Positions 39,103-47,844 of a DNA stretch of 64,000 nucleotides are shown one piece after another. The DNA is from Thalassospira sp. MCCC 1A01428. Its GTDB lineage: Bacteria > Pseudomonadota > Alphaproteobacteria > Rhodospirillales > Thalassospiraceae. The stretch covers positions 186,001 to 250,000 of the forward strand of contig NZ_JFJZ01000004.1 of NCBI RefSeq assembly GCF_002115825.1. Reading direction: 5' to 3'. The notes under the pieces were generated by a model. The model was not told where the DNA came from and searched no databases. It saw only the letters and a list, made by a program, of their open reading frames with translations. The position numbers and the translations under genes were made by a program. How positions within the stretch are numbered: position 1 is the stretch's first letter; each line of letters opens with the position of its first letter.

Positions 39103-40437
39103 ATGACAAAGTTCGAACCCACTGGCCATTTGGCCCCTTATGGCGTGATGGCCGCCGCCGAAACAGCGCAATTGTTTTCAGCCCTGCGACAACAGGGCGG
39201 AACGGCGCGTTATGTCGGCGGAATTGTGCGTGATGCCTTGCTGGCGCGCGATTTGGGGGATGTGGATATTGCCTGCGATTTAAAACCCGATATCTGTATG
39301 GCGGCTTTGGAAAAGGCGGGTATCCGGGTTATTCCGACCGGGTTGCAGCACGGCACAGTTACCGCCGTTATTAATGATTATTCCTATGAAATTACCACCT
39401 TGCGGGTGGATGTGACCACCGATGGCCGCCATGCCGAGGTCGCCTTTACCGATAACTGGCTGTTAGATGCCAAACGCCGCGATTTTACCTTTAATGCCCT
39501 GTATTGTGACCCGAATGGCACCATTTATGACCCGTTTGATGGCGAAGCCGATTTGCGAATTGGCAAGGTGCGTTTCATTGGTGTTGCTGAAGATCGTATT
39601 GCCGAGGATTACCTTCGCATTTTGCGGTTTTTTCGCTTTTTTGCCTATTTTGGCCGTCCGCCCCTGGATGCGATCGGGGCGGAAGCCTGCCGTAAAGGGG
39701 CAATCGGCCTGCGTGATATTTCCAGCGAACGTATTCGCGATGAAATGTTTAAATTGCTGCGCGCCAAAAACCCCGCCGCGACCATCGGCGATATGGTGGG
39801 GTTTTCGGTGTTGCCGGTTATTTTGCCCGAACTTTCGAACATTCCGCGGCTTCGTATTGTTGAATGGCTTGAAACCACGGCTTTGGCCGACCCGGCAATT
39901 GGCATAGACCCGTTACGCCGGATGGCCGCACTTTTTACATCGCCAGAAACCGGTGACAAAGCCATTGCCCACGCCGCCCGGTTTGCCCGATCCTTGCGAT
40001 TATCCAACGACGAGGTTGAGCGGTTTTCATTGATGAGCGCCAGCTTTCGTCTGATTGACAACGTGATGGATGATAAACGCATTCGCCGCCATTTGTATCA
40101 TTTGGGGGCTGATGCGTTTCGGGATGCGGTAATTATGGCGTGGGGGGAACGTGCGGCTTTATCGGCGCGGCCAATACCGGGTGAAAACGCCCGCTGGCAA
40201 CACATGCTGGCGCAGGCACACGCCTGGCAAACCCCGCAATTGCCGGTAAAGGGCCGCGATATTTTGGCGGCCAAACTGGTGCCGCCTGGCCCGTTGATGG
40301 GGCAATTGTTACGTTTGGCCGAGGAATACTGGCTGGAAAATGATATGACGCCGGATCACGCGGCGTTAATGGCCTATATGGCCGACCATATTCCCGATCA
40401 GGATACGAAGAACAACCCGCCCAAGGAGAGAGAATGA
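39103..40437 (+). CDS. cca: CCA tRNA nucleotidyltransferase
   Basis: 444 residues, class II polymerase that builds or repairs the 3' CCA of tRNA. The head domain has GGIVRDALLARDLGDVDIACD with the metal-binding DVD, followed by RRDFTFNALYCDPNG. The neck region with the arginine for nucleotide templating lies in AEDYLRILRFFRFFAYFG. The helical C-terminal body is complete. It could in principle be a poly(A) polymerase, but the pattern and neighbourhood favour the CCA-adding enzyme of alphaproteobacteria. Its stop overlaps the next gene start as ATGA. Confidence 0.9.
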   Translation: MTKFEPTGHLAPYGVMAAAETAQLFSALRQQGGTARYVGGIVRDALLARDLGDVDIACDLKPDICMAALEKAGIRVIPTGLQHGTVTAVINDYSYEITTLRVDVTTDGRHAEVAFTDNWLLDAKRRDFTFNALYCDPNGTIYDPFDGEADLRIGKVRFIGVAEDRIAEDYLRILRFFRFFAYFGRPPLDAIGAEACRKGAIGLRDISSERIRDEMFKLLRAKNPAATIGDMVGFSVLPVILPELSNIPRLRIVEWLETTALADPAIGIDPLRRMAALFTSPETGDKAIAHAARFARSLRLSNDEVERFSLMSASFRLIDNVMDDKRIRRHLYHLGADAFRDAVIMAWGERAALSARPIPGENARWQHMLAQAHAWQTPQLPVKGRDILAAKLVPPGPLMGQLLRLAEEYWLENDMTPDHAALMAYMADHIPDQDTKNNPPKERE

Positions 40438-41084
40438 CAGATCGTATTATTGGCCATCGGGTTTGTTTTTTTGGCGATAGTCTGGTTAACGGGGTGCGCG
40501 ATGCGCAAAAGGGCGGCTGGCCCATGCGCCTGGGCCAACGTTTGTTAAATGATATCGGGCTGGATGCGACGATTTATAATTTGGGCATTCGTGCCGAAAC
40601 CAGCAGCGATTTAAAGAACCGCTGGTACGACGATGCCACGCGCCGCAAGGTGGATGAATTTCCGCTGGTACTGGTATTTTGTTTTGGTTTGAATGATGCC
40701 AACCACGCTCAGGAACGCGGCGAGGAAACCACAATGCGGGTTTCCCATGCCCAATCCCTTGCCAATGCAACCGATATCATGACCAGGGCACGTGAAATGG
40801 CCCCGACATTGTGGGTTGGTCCCCAGGCCGTGATTGATGGCGGCCGGTCCAGCAAGATCGTGAATGAACGACTGGAAGGTTTAAATCAGTTGTTTGCAGA
40901 AACCGCACGCGGATTGGAAATTCCGTATTTTGATGTGTTTGAGCGCACCCGGAATGATGAAACATGGCAACGCGCCCTGCGCCGCGGTGATGGATATCAT
41001 CCTGATACAGCGGGCTATGATTTGCTGGCCGAAATGATTTGGCAGTGGCAGGGCTGGCGTGATGTTTTTGCAATGAATAGCTGA
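40434..41084 (+). CDS. GDSL/SGNH-type esterase or lipase
   Basis: 216 residues with the SGNH catalytic blocks: block I CFFGDSLVNGV with the nucleophilic Ser, block II Gly in YNLGIRAETS, block III FGLNDANHA with the Asn, and block V DGYHPDTAGY with the Asp-His pair. There is no signal peptide, so it is cytosolic; the ester substrate is unknown. AAGGAGAGAG precedes the start inside the end of cca, so the two genes are translationally coupled. Confidence 0.9.
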   Translation: MTDRIIGHRVCFFGDSLVNGVRDAQKGGWPMRLGQRLLNDIGLDATIYNLGIRAETSSDLKNRWYDDATRRKVDEFPLVLVFCFGLNDANHAQERGEETTMRVSHAQSLANATDIMTRAREMAPTLWVGPQAVIDGGRSSKIVNERLEGLNQLFAETARGLEIPYFDVFERTRNDETWQRALRRGDGYHPDTAGYDLLAEMIWQWQGWRDVFAMNS

Positions 41085-41189
41085 TTTTGCCGCATCGCTA
41101 TATGTGACAGCCATTTGTCAGGATTGGTGGCCGCTAAAGGGGGCCGATATAGCAACCTAAAAATATGCGGCCCGACCGCGATTAATTGA

Positions 41190-41546
41190 TCACGCGATCA
41201 AATCGACAATGTTGCCCCGGGGTTGGGAAAGGGCGGTAAGATTGGATATTTTGCCGCCATTGCCATAACCGGTTGCCGTGTTTTGGGGCTCATCCGCATC
41301 GATGGTGACGGCGGAATAGGCATTTGACGCGGTGTTGGCAAGGGCATTTTGAGGTTGGCGTGGTTGCGGCTGCGCGCCATTATCGTCTGCAACAGTATCG
41401 CGTTGCGATGACGGGGTGACGGCTGCGCCCGTCTGGTCGATGGTTTTGTCAAAATCGCCACGCGCCGCACGTTCGGCAACCGGCGCAACAGGGCGCAGGG
41501 CCGCAGGAACAGCAATGTTATATCCAGAACCAATTTTGCCGATCAT
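41190..41546 (-). CDS. small disordered protein with RGNIVDLIA C-terminus
   Basis: 118 residues beginning MIGKIGSGYNIAVP. The middle is rich in Ala, Gln, Asn, Asp and Pro with no hydrophobic segment or recognised domain. The C-terminus SQPRGNIVDLIA matches STGRGQIVDITA of the 67-residue protein at 17630-17833, and both start with a short Ile-Gly-x-Gly-Tyr-like stretch. I know no named family. A perfect palindrome (41575-41589) lies 29 bp before the start codon. It stands between a GDSL gene on the other strand and an EAL/GGDEF gene on the same strand. Confidence 0.7.
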   Translation of the reverse strand: MIGKIGSGYNIAVPAALRPVAPVAERAARGDFDKTIDQTGAAVTPSSQRDTVADDNGAQPQPRQPQNALANTASNAYSAVTIDADEPQNTATGYGNGGKISNLTALSQPRGNIVDLIA

Positions 41547-41574
41547 GGCGTACAGCGTATCCGCGAAAAACAGC

Positions 41575-41589
41575 GATTGAAATTCAATC
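41575..41589. promoter_or_regulatory. palindrome GATTGAA-A-TTCAATC upstream of the RGNIVDLIA gene
   Basis: A perfect 7-1-7 inverted repeat in the leader or promoter of the minus-strand gene. It may be an operator. Nothing else supports this. Confidence 0.35.
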
Positions 41590-41751
41590 TGACAAGCCAG
41601 ACATCATAATCAAGCCGTCATTAGAGGGAAGCGTTTTTTTTCGTCAGGCAACACAGGGTGATCAATTGGCGAATGCCTGGATTCATGCTGGTTAATGATT
41701 TGATATTAAAAGATTATTTTTCGTGCCGTCGTTTGTGTTTTCGCCGCGGTA

Positions 41752-43617
41752 TCAGGATGTTTCGTTTGTTTCTGACGCCGGGTTGATTTCGTTATCCGAA
41801 TCGTCATTTTCATAGATCGAACTGGCAAAGCGATCCGGGCTGTTTTTGGCCAGATCTTTCAGTTTTGCCGCTTCGGTTGAAATATGGTCCAGGGTGATAT
41901 CGGTGCGCTCCGGCGGCACCCGAATTAACGCCGCACTTACCGTCATAAGTGGAAAATGTTTATCAATGCCGTCGCGCCCTTTGCCCTGCAAAAAGCCGTT
42001 TTCCCGGGTTTTCGGATCGTAGAAACTTTTGATTTCCTCGTCGAACATGGCCTGCGCACGCCGCACGGCAGAAACGGCTTCTTCAAAGTCGATTGATTGT
42101 ACATAGGCAAAAAAATCGTCACCGCCGATATGTCCAATGAACCATGCATTCTGGCTTAGGGCTTTGCCCAGAATATCCTTGAACAATAAAATTGCCCGAT
42201 CACCCTGGCGGAAACCATAGCGATCGTTAAACGGTTTGAAATTGTCAAAATCGAAATAAACCGCAAAACGGCGCCGACGGGGATGTGACAGGGCATTGGC
42301 GGCATAGCGATAAATGGCACTGTTGCCGGGAAGTCGGGTTAACGGGTTTTCATCGCGGGCGTTCAGGGTGTTGCGTTCGTTGACCGCACGCAACAGGGCA
42401 CGCTGGTCCAGCACACCCAGATACCGGCCATCTTCTGTCAGGATCAAACCATCAAGTGTGTCGGCGGTGACAAAGGTTTCAAGCAGTTCCGACAGGCTGG
42501 TGCGAATATCGGCCGACGGGCAACGGCGCAAAAACCGTGACATATAGGCGCGGTTGGACGGGTTTTGCAGCAGTTCACGGCCAAACGGGGTGTAGATGAA
42601 TGCCTTGAAATCGGAATCGCGAATAATGCCAACTGGTTCATCGCGGCGGTTGATCACCGGGACAATGGTTGAATCGGCATTTTTCTGGAAAAAATCCAGA
42701 ATGTCGTTGGGTTTTATGGTGTCAGGGACGGCCTGTGCCTCGATCATGAAGGATCGCAGCAGTTCGCCGTCATGATCGCCCTGTCGACGGTGGCGGTTTA
42801 GAACATCGGCAATTTCCGGGATGATGTCTGTGCGTTCGGGCAGGATTACAGACGGTTTTGCAACAAAAAATCCCTGAATGAAATCACAGCCAATTCGACG
42901 GCAACACATCAGTTCTTCCAGTGTTTCAACACCTTCGGCAACGACCTGGGCGCCTATCAAATGTGAAAAACCGGTAATCTGGGTCACAAACAGTTCCTTG
43001 CGCCGGTCCTTGTCCATGCCATCAATAAAAAAGCGGTCAATTTTGATGATGTCGGGTTCGCATTCGTAAAGGGCGCGCATCTGGGCAAAGCCGCTGCCGT
43101 AATCATCAATTGCAACCTTGAAACCCTGCGCCCGGTAACGCAGCAGGATATCCTGAAAATTATGGGCGTGGCTGATGTCGTGGCGTTCGGAAATCTCCAG
43201 ACATATGGCATCTGGTTCCAGCCCGGCCGCTGTTAGAAGTTCGACAGTTTGCCCCGGGCGGTAATCGGTTGTGCGGACAACGCGGCTGTCAAAATTATAA
43301 AACAGTTTTAGTTTACCGGCACCAGGCAGACGGGCAAATTTGTTGATGGCAACAGCGCGAAACTGCATGTCCACGCTATGAAGAACGCCGGTTTCCCATG
43401 CGGTATCAAACACATCCTGTATCGATGTAAAGCCCGCCTCGGCCCAGTTACGCAATAGGGCTTCGTATCCGAAAACGCGCCCGGTATGGGTGCTGATAAT
43501 CGGTTGAAAGGCGAAATCTATCGTTTCAATGATGTGGGGCCAGTCGCGCGGCACTAACCGATGCGCAGGAGTGGACATTGGAACGGTGGTATTATCGGAT
43601 CTGAGCGTCACGCTCAT
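41752..43617 (-). CDS. EAL-CBS-GGDEF cyclic di-GMP protein with degenerate GGDDF site
   Basis: 621 residues, no membrane segment. The N-terminal EAL domain (about 30-275) keeps YEALLR, LEISER, IDDYGSGFA, IIKIDR, VAEGVET and the QGFF segment, so phosphodiesterase activity is likely. Two CBS-type repeats follow (about 305-435: TIVPVINRRDEPVGIIRDSDF and LDGLILTEDGRYLGVLDQRAL). The C-terminal GGDEF domain (about 445-600) has GGDDF near residue 500 instead of GG[D/E]EF, so it may be inactive as a cyclase and act as a GTP sensor. The CBS pair suggests adenine-nucleotide control. Alternative start at Met14. Confidence 0.9.
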   Translation of the reverse strand: MSVTLRSDNTTVPMSTPAHRLVPRDWPHIIETIDFAFQPIISTHTGRVFGYEALLRNWAEAGFTSIQDVFDTAWETGVLHSVDMQFRAVAINKFARLPGAGKLKLFYNFDSRVVRTTDYRPGQTVELLTAAGLEPDAICLEISERHDISHAHNFQDILLRYRAQGFKVAIDDYGSGFAQMRALYECEPDIIKIDRFFIDGMDKDRRKELFVTQITGFSHLIGAQVVAEGVETLEELMCCRRIGCDFIQGFFVAKPSVILPERTDIIPEIADVLNRHRRQGDHDGELLRSFMIEAQAVPDTIKPNDILDFFQKNADSTIVPVINRRDEPVGIIRDSDFKAFIYTPFGRELLQNPSNRAYMSRFLRRCPSADIRTSLSELLETFVTADTLDGLILTEDGRYLGVLDQRALLRAVNERNTLNARDENPLTRLPGNSAIYRYAANALSHPRRRRFAVYFDFDNFKPFNDRYGFRQGDRAILLFKDILGKALSQNAWFIGHIGGDDFFAYVQSIDFEEAVSAVRRAQAMFDEEIKSFYDPKTRENGFLQGKGRDGIDKHFPLMTVSAALIRVPPERTDITLDHISTEAAKLKDLAKNSPDRFASSIYENDDSDNEINPASETNETS

Positions 43618-43843
43618 TTACCCTCGCGCAGCGGATTATTGAGCAACCCTGTTATTTAGGTCAGGCTGCAATAACCATGCTGGTAGCGCACTATTGGTAT
43701 CAGTCTGATGACAGTTGAATGACGAATATATGACAACATCAGCCAAGCGTAAAATTTGCCCGTATAAGGTCTGAATTTATTATACCTTGGTATTGTCTGA
43801 TAGGCCATGTTCAAACGGGCATCACGCGGCTTGCGTGTGTTGA

Positions 43844-44782
43844 TCAGGGCTTTCGATGCGCCAGCGGGTGATGTTCCTGTACCAGCCCGCGCAATCGGGA
43901 CTCGATCAGATGCGTATAAATCTGCGTTGTGGAGATATCGGAATGACCCAGCATTTGCTGCAGGCTGCGTAAATCGGCCCCGTTGGCCAAAAGATGGCTG
44001 GCAAAGGAATGGCGCAACACATGGGGCGATACCCGGGATGGTTCAATCCCGGCGTTAAGGGCCAGATCCTTGATCATGTTTAAGAACATTTGTCGGGTGA
44101 GATGACCGGTTTTGCCCCGGGATGGAAACAGATAGGTCGATTTTCCCGGTTGTCCGCCACGATCAAGCGGGATAAATGCGTCGCGGATTTTAATATAATC
44201 AATCAGTGCCCGTTTGGCCGGGGCCGACAAGGGAACCAGCCGTTCCTTGTTACCCTTGCCCTGCACGATCAGCATTTGCGGATCACGGGCAACGGCACTA
44301 AAGGGCAGTTCAACCAGTTCGCTTACCCGCATTCCGGTGGCATAAAGCAATTCCACCATTGTCAAAAGGCGGATGCCCTTGATGCCTTCTTGCTGGTTGG
44401 CGGTTTTGATCAGGCGGTCGATTTCGCCGGTGGTTAAAAATTTGGGCAGAACCGTCCCCAGGCGCGGGCTGTCTATATGGGCGGCGGGGTCGTCGTTGCG
44501 AATGCCTTCGCCGTAAATGAATTTATGAAACTGCCGCACCGCAGACAGGTGCCGGGCCTGCGTACGTGCTGCCAGCCCGGCATCGGCCAGTTCATTAAGA
44601 TAGCGGCGTACATCATCAGGTTGGGCCTGTGACATATCGGTTTTCGCGCCATGCAACGACGCCTGGTAATCTTCAAGATCGCGGCGATAGGCATCAAGCG
44701 TATGGCGGCTGGCTCCGCGTTCGGCCGCCATCATTTCCAGAAAGTCGGAAACAAGCCGGGAATCGCGCGGGTGTGTCACCAT
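43844..44782 (-). CDS. xerD: tyrosine recombinase XerD
   Basis: 312 residues from the ATG at 44782 (AAAGGATAAC upstream); the longer frame runs into the next gene. The N-terminal SAM-like DNA-binding domain begins VSDFLEMMAAERGASRHTLDAYRRDLEDY. The catalytic residues are Arg in ATGMRVSELVEL, Lys in GKGNKERLVPL, HxxR in SPHVLRHSFASHLL, His in LGHSDISTTQIYTH and Tyr in that same last segment. It resolves chromosome dimers at dif with XerC. The core location beside aroK-aroB, not next to phage genes, supports XerD rather than an integrase. Confidence 0.93.
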   Translation of the reverse strand: MVTHPRDSRLVSDFLEMMAAERGASRHTLDAYRRDLEDYQASLHGAKTDMSQAQPDDVRRYLNELADAGLAARTQARHLSAVRQFHKFIYGEGIRNDDPAAHIDSPRLGTVLPKFLTTGEIDRLIKTANQQEGIKGIRLLTMVELLYATGMRVSELVELPFSAVARDPQMLIVQGKGNKERLVPLSAPAKRALIDYIKIRDAFIPLDRGGQPGKSTYLFPSRGKTGHLTRQMFLNMIKDLALNAGIEPSRVSPHVLRHSFASHLLANGADLRSLQQMLGHSDISTTQIYTHLIESRLRGLVQEHHPLAHRKP

Positions 44783-44804
44783 GTTATCCTTTGCCAAAGG
44801 CCGT

Positions 44805-46814
44805 TTACAGGCCACTTTCCATAATGATTTCAACGGCAATGCGCCGGGCGTCACCATCCAGCCCCACCATGTTAAGGGCATTCACCGATTGGCCAAGCGA
44901 TACCGGGTTTTGCAAATCGGCACCGATGCCGCCATTGGCAATAACCACCAGTGACGCCACAGTGGCCCGCTGATTGGCGCGCGCCGCCTGTGCCAGTTTG
45001 TGAACCACCCCGGCATTGGGAACCGCATCCGAAACGACATAGGGTTGAACCAGAAGGCTATCCCAGAATTTTTCGGGAACCTCGATGCCAAAAGCGGCAA
45101 ACAGGCTATAGACCTGTTCGGCGTCATGACGTGCCTCAACCTGGTCGTCGCGTGCCATTTGCTGTTCGGCCCACTCATCCATGCGGGCGCGATGGCGGGC
45201 CTGTGCTTGCGATGTCGGTGCATTTTCGGTCATGGGCGGGGTTGGTTTAACAGCACCCCCTAACCCGTAATTGGGTGCCGAATCGGGGCCGTTGCCCGCG
45301 GCACCATCGGCGGTACCGGTATCTTCCAACCCCGACAGAACCAGCGCGGGATAAAGCACGATCAGGCGGCTTTCAATGGAATTACCGGCATTGGCTGATG
45401 CTTTGGCCTGCGCCAGCCAGCCGCCCGCCCGTTCAAGGTCGTTGCTGTAAATTGATGCGGCAATGGCATCGGTAGCAAACCATGCAAAATCGTTATTGAT
45501 GGGAATATCTTCAAGCAGGGGTGCGCATAGACGTGCAACCTGGCCGTAATCGCCATTGTTGCGCGCATTATCATACATATGGGCCAGAATTTCGGCCCGT
45601 GCCGCCGGGACATCGGATTTGGCCGCTGCCTGATAAAGTTTGGCATATTCGCGGGCGGGCGTCTGTTCGCTGGCATCATCAAGCACACCTTCAAGTTCAA
45701 CTGAACTGAATGTAATGCTGTTGTATACTGCGCCAAGTTCGTCGGTTGTGATGTATCCCTGCTGTTCGGCAAGGCGGGCTGCTTCCAGCTTTAAATCGGT
45801 CGCGGTGTTGGCGCTTTTGACAAATGCGATCAGGGTCGGTGCGTCGGCGTTTTGCAAAAGGCTTGTGGGCAGGCCCTGTTTGGTCAGTTCCAGCATTGCA
45901 ACGTCAAGCGGCCGCAAGTTAACCAACAGGTCGGGTGATACATTGCTGCCGGTGCGAATGGCCTTGTTCAGGGCAAAAAACAGTTTGTCGCTTTCACCTT
46001 CAACCTCGCGAACCAGATCGGTGCTAAAGCTGGCGGATGAGTTGTTCTTTGCGCGAAGCTGGCAATAAACGGCTGCCTTTAACCAGAAGGATGTGTCGAA
46101 CTGTGTGCCATACCCGTCAATTGCGGCACAGGCATCGTCAAGCTGGCCGGTAACCAGCAGCGCGTTGATTTCGGCCTGGGCAAGTTCCGCCTCAGGCTGA
46201 TTGCGCGATGTGACGCTGATTAAACGGGCAACATCCCCGTAAGCCCCCATTGATTGCAGCTTGGCAATGCGATGCGCCAGAAGGCTGGTATCCTTGTGGT
46301 CGGCAGGCGCGGCCGCGATACTTAGCAATATGCGCCGTTCCAGATTGCGCATGGCATGGTTGGCCGGATGGTCGGGCAGGGCATCAATCAGGCGGGCGGC
46401 GGTGAGACGGCTGGTGCCAGACCACATGTCAACACCCAGCCCGCCCGAATTGCGATCCAGTATCCCGACCGATTCGGCATCAACAGCGTTTAGTTCAAGC
46501 GTTTGTACCGCGTCCGGGTCCGTCGGGTAGTTTTGGCCAGAGGCATTATTGCCCCAGCCAAAAACACCGTTTGGCCCCTGCGGTATGCTTGTTCCTGTGG
46601 CACCACCCGAAGTTTCGCCGCCTTGTGCCGGTGCAGTTGTTGCTGTGCCGTTGGCCGGTGCCCCATCTTGCGGCGGGGTTTGGGTATCGGCGTTGCGATT
46701 TTGCAAAAACAACGGAACGGGGCCTTGCTGGGCCTGGGCGGGGATCACCTGCATCAACGCGCCCAACCCGGTCAGGCAGGCAAAGACGCAGGCTCTGGTG
46801 GTGCCTGAACGCAT
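44805..46814 (-). CDS. uncharacterised exported protein with helical repeats
   Basis: 669 residues with a signal peptide of about 28 residues ending IPAQA. Residues about 35-110 are a low-complexity Gly/Thr/Ala/Pro/Asn region; the rest is alpha-helical, with Ala-rich helix pairs that look like TPR-like repeats (RNNGDYGQVARLCAPLLEDI, DLERAGGWLAQAKAS). I recognise no enzyme motif. It starts one base after the stop of a 45-residue membrane protein gene (TAAAATG), so the two are co-translated. The location between xerD and aroK is conserved in related bacteria, to my knowledge, with no assigned function. Confidence 0.75.
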   Translation of the reverse strand: MRSGTTRACVFACLTGLGALMQVIPAQAQQGPVPLFLQNRNADTQTPPQDGAPANGTATTAPAQGGETSGGATGTSIPQGPNGVFGWGNNASGQNYPTDPDAVQTLELNAVDAESVGILDRNSGGLGVDMWSGTSRLTAARLIDALPDHPANHAMRNLERRILLSIAAAPADHKDTSLLAHRIAKLQSMGAYGDVARLISVTSRNQPEAELAQAEINALLVTGQLDDACAAIDGYGTQFDTSFWLKAAVYCQLRAKNNSSASFSTDLVREVEGESDKLFFALNKAIRTGSNVSPDLLVNLRPLDVAMLELTKQGLPTSLLQNADAPTLIAFVKSANTATDLKLEAARLAEQQGYITTDELGAVYNSITFSSVELEGVLDDASEQTPAREYAKLYQAAAKSDVPAARAEILAHMYDNARNNGDYGQVARLCAPLLEDIPINNDFAWFATDAIAASIYSNDLERAGGWLAQAKASANAGNSIESRLIVLYPALVLSGLEDTGTADGAAGNGPDSAPNYGLGGAVKPTPPMTENAPTSQAQARHRARMDEWAEQQMARDDQVEARHDAEQVYSLFAAFGIEVPEKFWDSLLVQPYVVSDAVPNAGVVHKLAQAARANQRATVASLVVIANGGIGADLQNPVSLGQSVNALNMVGLDGDARRIAVEIIMESGL

Positions 46815-46815
46815 T

Positions 46816-46953
46816 TTAGTTGAACCTCGAATCAGGGATGGGTTGTTCGATTTGCGATGTCGGTGCCGGTATATCCCAGGTCACAAGGAAAATGGCGCCG
46901 CCCGCGATAACCGCGATAATCAGAAACAGAATGATCCGGGATAGAATTTTCAT
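46816..46953 (-). CDS. 45-residue membrane microprotein (TWDIPAP motif)
   Basis: Reading from the ATG at 46953 gives 45 residues: a basic N-terminus (MKILSR), one hydrophobic helix (IILFLIIAVIAGGAIFLV), then TWDIPAPTSQIEQPIPD and SRFN. The helix followed by an invariant-looking Trp-Asp-Ile-Pro-Ala-Pro tail suggests an inner-membrane anchor with a short periplasmic tail. Its stop is separated by a single base from the start of the 669-residue exported protein. The gene lies just inside the divergent promoter region with aroK. GAGAGCCC precedes the ATG. No function is known to me. Confidence 0.75.
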   Translation of the reverse strand: MKILSRIILFLIIAVIAGGAIFLVTWDIPAPTSQIEQPIPDSRFN

Positions 46954-47208
46954 GGGCTCTCAAGCTTTGTTTTGGGTGTTCTGACCGAGATATCAGCCAT
47001 ATTGCGAAAAACTGGTTACATCCTAATTCGGCAGGACCAAGGCAGTCTAGGGCCGAGAACGTTAATAATTGCATGTCAATTTTACGATCAGGGTGAAGTT
47101 GGGCATACTGATCGCAAATTCGACATGCGGTTTGCTTGCGTTCCGCGCAACCGTGCCCTAAAGAATTACACAACAGTGTCAACACGTATCAAGCGGTCAA
47201 GGGACCGT

Positions 47209-47844
47209 ATGAACATGGTAAAACAGGATTGCAAACCGGTCATGGAGAGCAAAAGTGCCGATTCGGGTTTGCACACGGATATAACAGCGCAGATTGGTGC
47301 CGGGCTAGGGAATCGGTCACTGGTTTTTGTCGGCCTGATGGGGGCTGGTAAAAGCTGCATCGGGCGTATGGTTGCCAAAACGCTTAACTTGCCTTTTGTC
47401 GATGCCGACCGCGAAATCGAGGAAGCTGCCGGCTGTTCGATTGCCGATATTTTTCGCCTGTATGGCGAAGACGCCTTTCGCGATGGCGAGGAACGTGTGA
47501 TTGCACGTTTGCTGGAAGGTGAACCGGTTGTTCTGGCGACCGGCGGCGGGGCTTTTATCCGTGAACAAACCCGTAAACTGATTTTGGAAAAAGGTGTTTC
47601 GGTCTGGCTGCGTGCCGATCTGGATGTTTTGGTGCAGCGCACGGCGGGGCGCCCGCATCGACCGTTGTTAAACAGTGGAAATCCACGCCAGATTCTGGCG
47701 GATCTGATTGAAACGCGTTACCCGGTTTATGCCGGTGCCGATGTAACATTTGATTGTGGCGATGCCTCGAAAGAGGATACCCGCGACGGGGTTCTTGCTG
47801 CTTTGGCAGGGGCCTTTGGCGACAATGGAAAGTTGAAACCTTGA
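47209..47844 (+). CDS. aroK: shikimate kinase
   Basis: 211 residues from the ATG at 47209 (AAGGGA upstream); an ATG at 47242 is an alternative. The P-loop is VGLMGAGKSCIGR (about 42-49), the shikimate-contact motif DADREIE follows, then FRDGEERVIARLLEG, the glycine-rich ATGGGAFI and the lid Arg in TAGRPHRPLL. It phosphorylates shikimate in the cytosol. The stop codon overlaps the start of aroB (CCTTGA), so the two are translated together. Confidence 0.95.
   Translation: MNMVKQDCKPVMESKSADSGLHTDITAQIGAGLGNRSLVFVGLMGAGKSCIGRMVAKTLNLPFVDADREIEEAAGCSIADIFRLYGEDAFRDGEERVIARLLEGEPVVLATGGGAFIREQTRKLILEKGVSVWLRADLDVLVQRTAGRPHRPLLNSGNPRQILADLIETRYPVYAGADVTFDCGDASKEDTRDGVLAALAGAFGDNGKLKP

Noticed and set aside
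43844..44782. Integrase marking a mobile element
   Set aside because: Sequence and neighbours (exported protein, aroK-aroB) indicate chromosomal XerD; no phage genes, attachment repeats or tRNA are adjacent.
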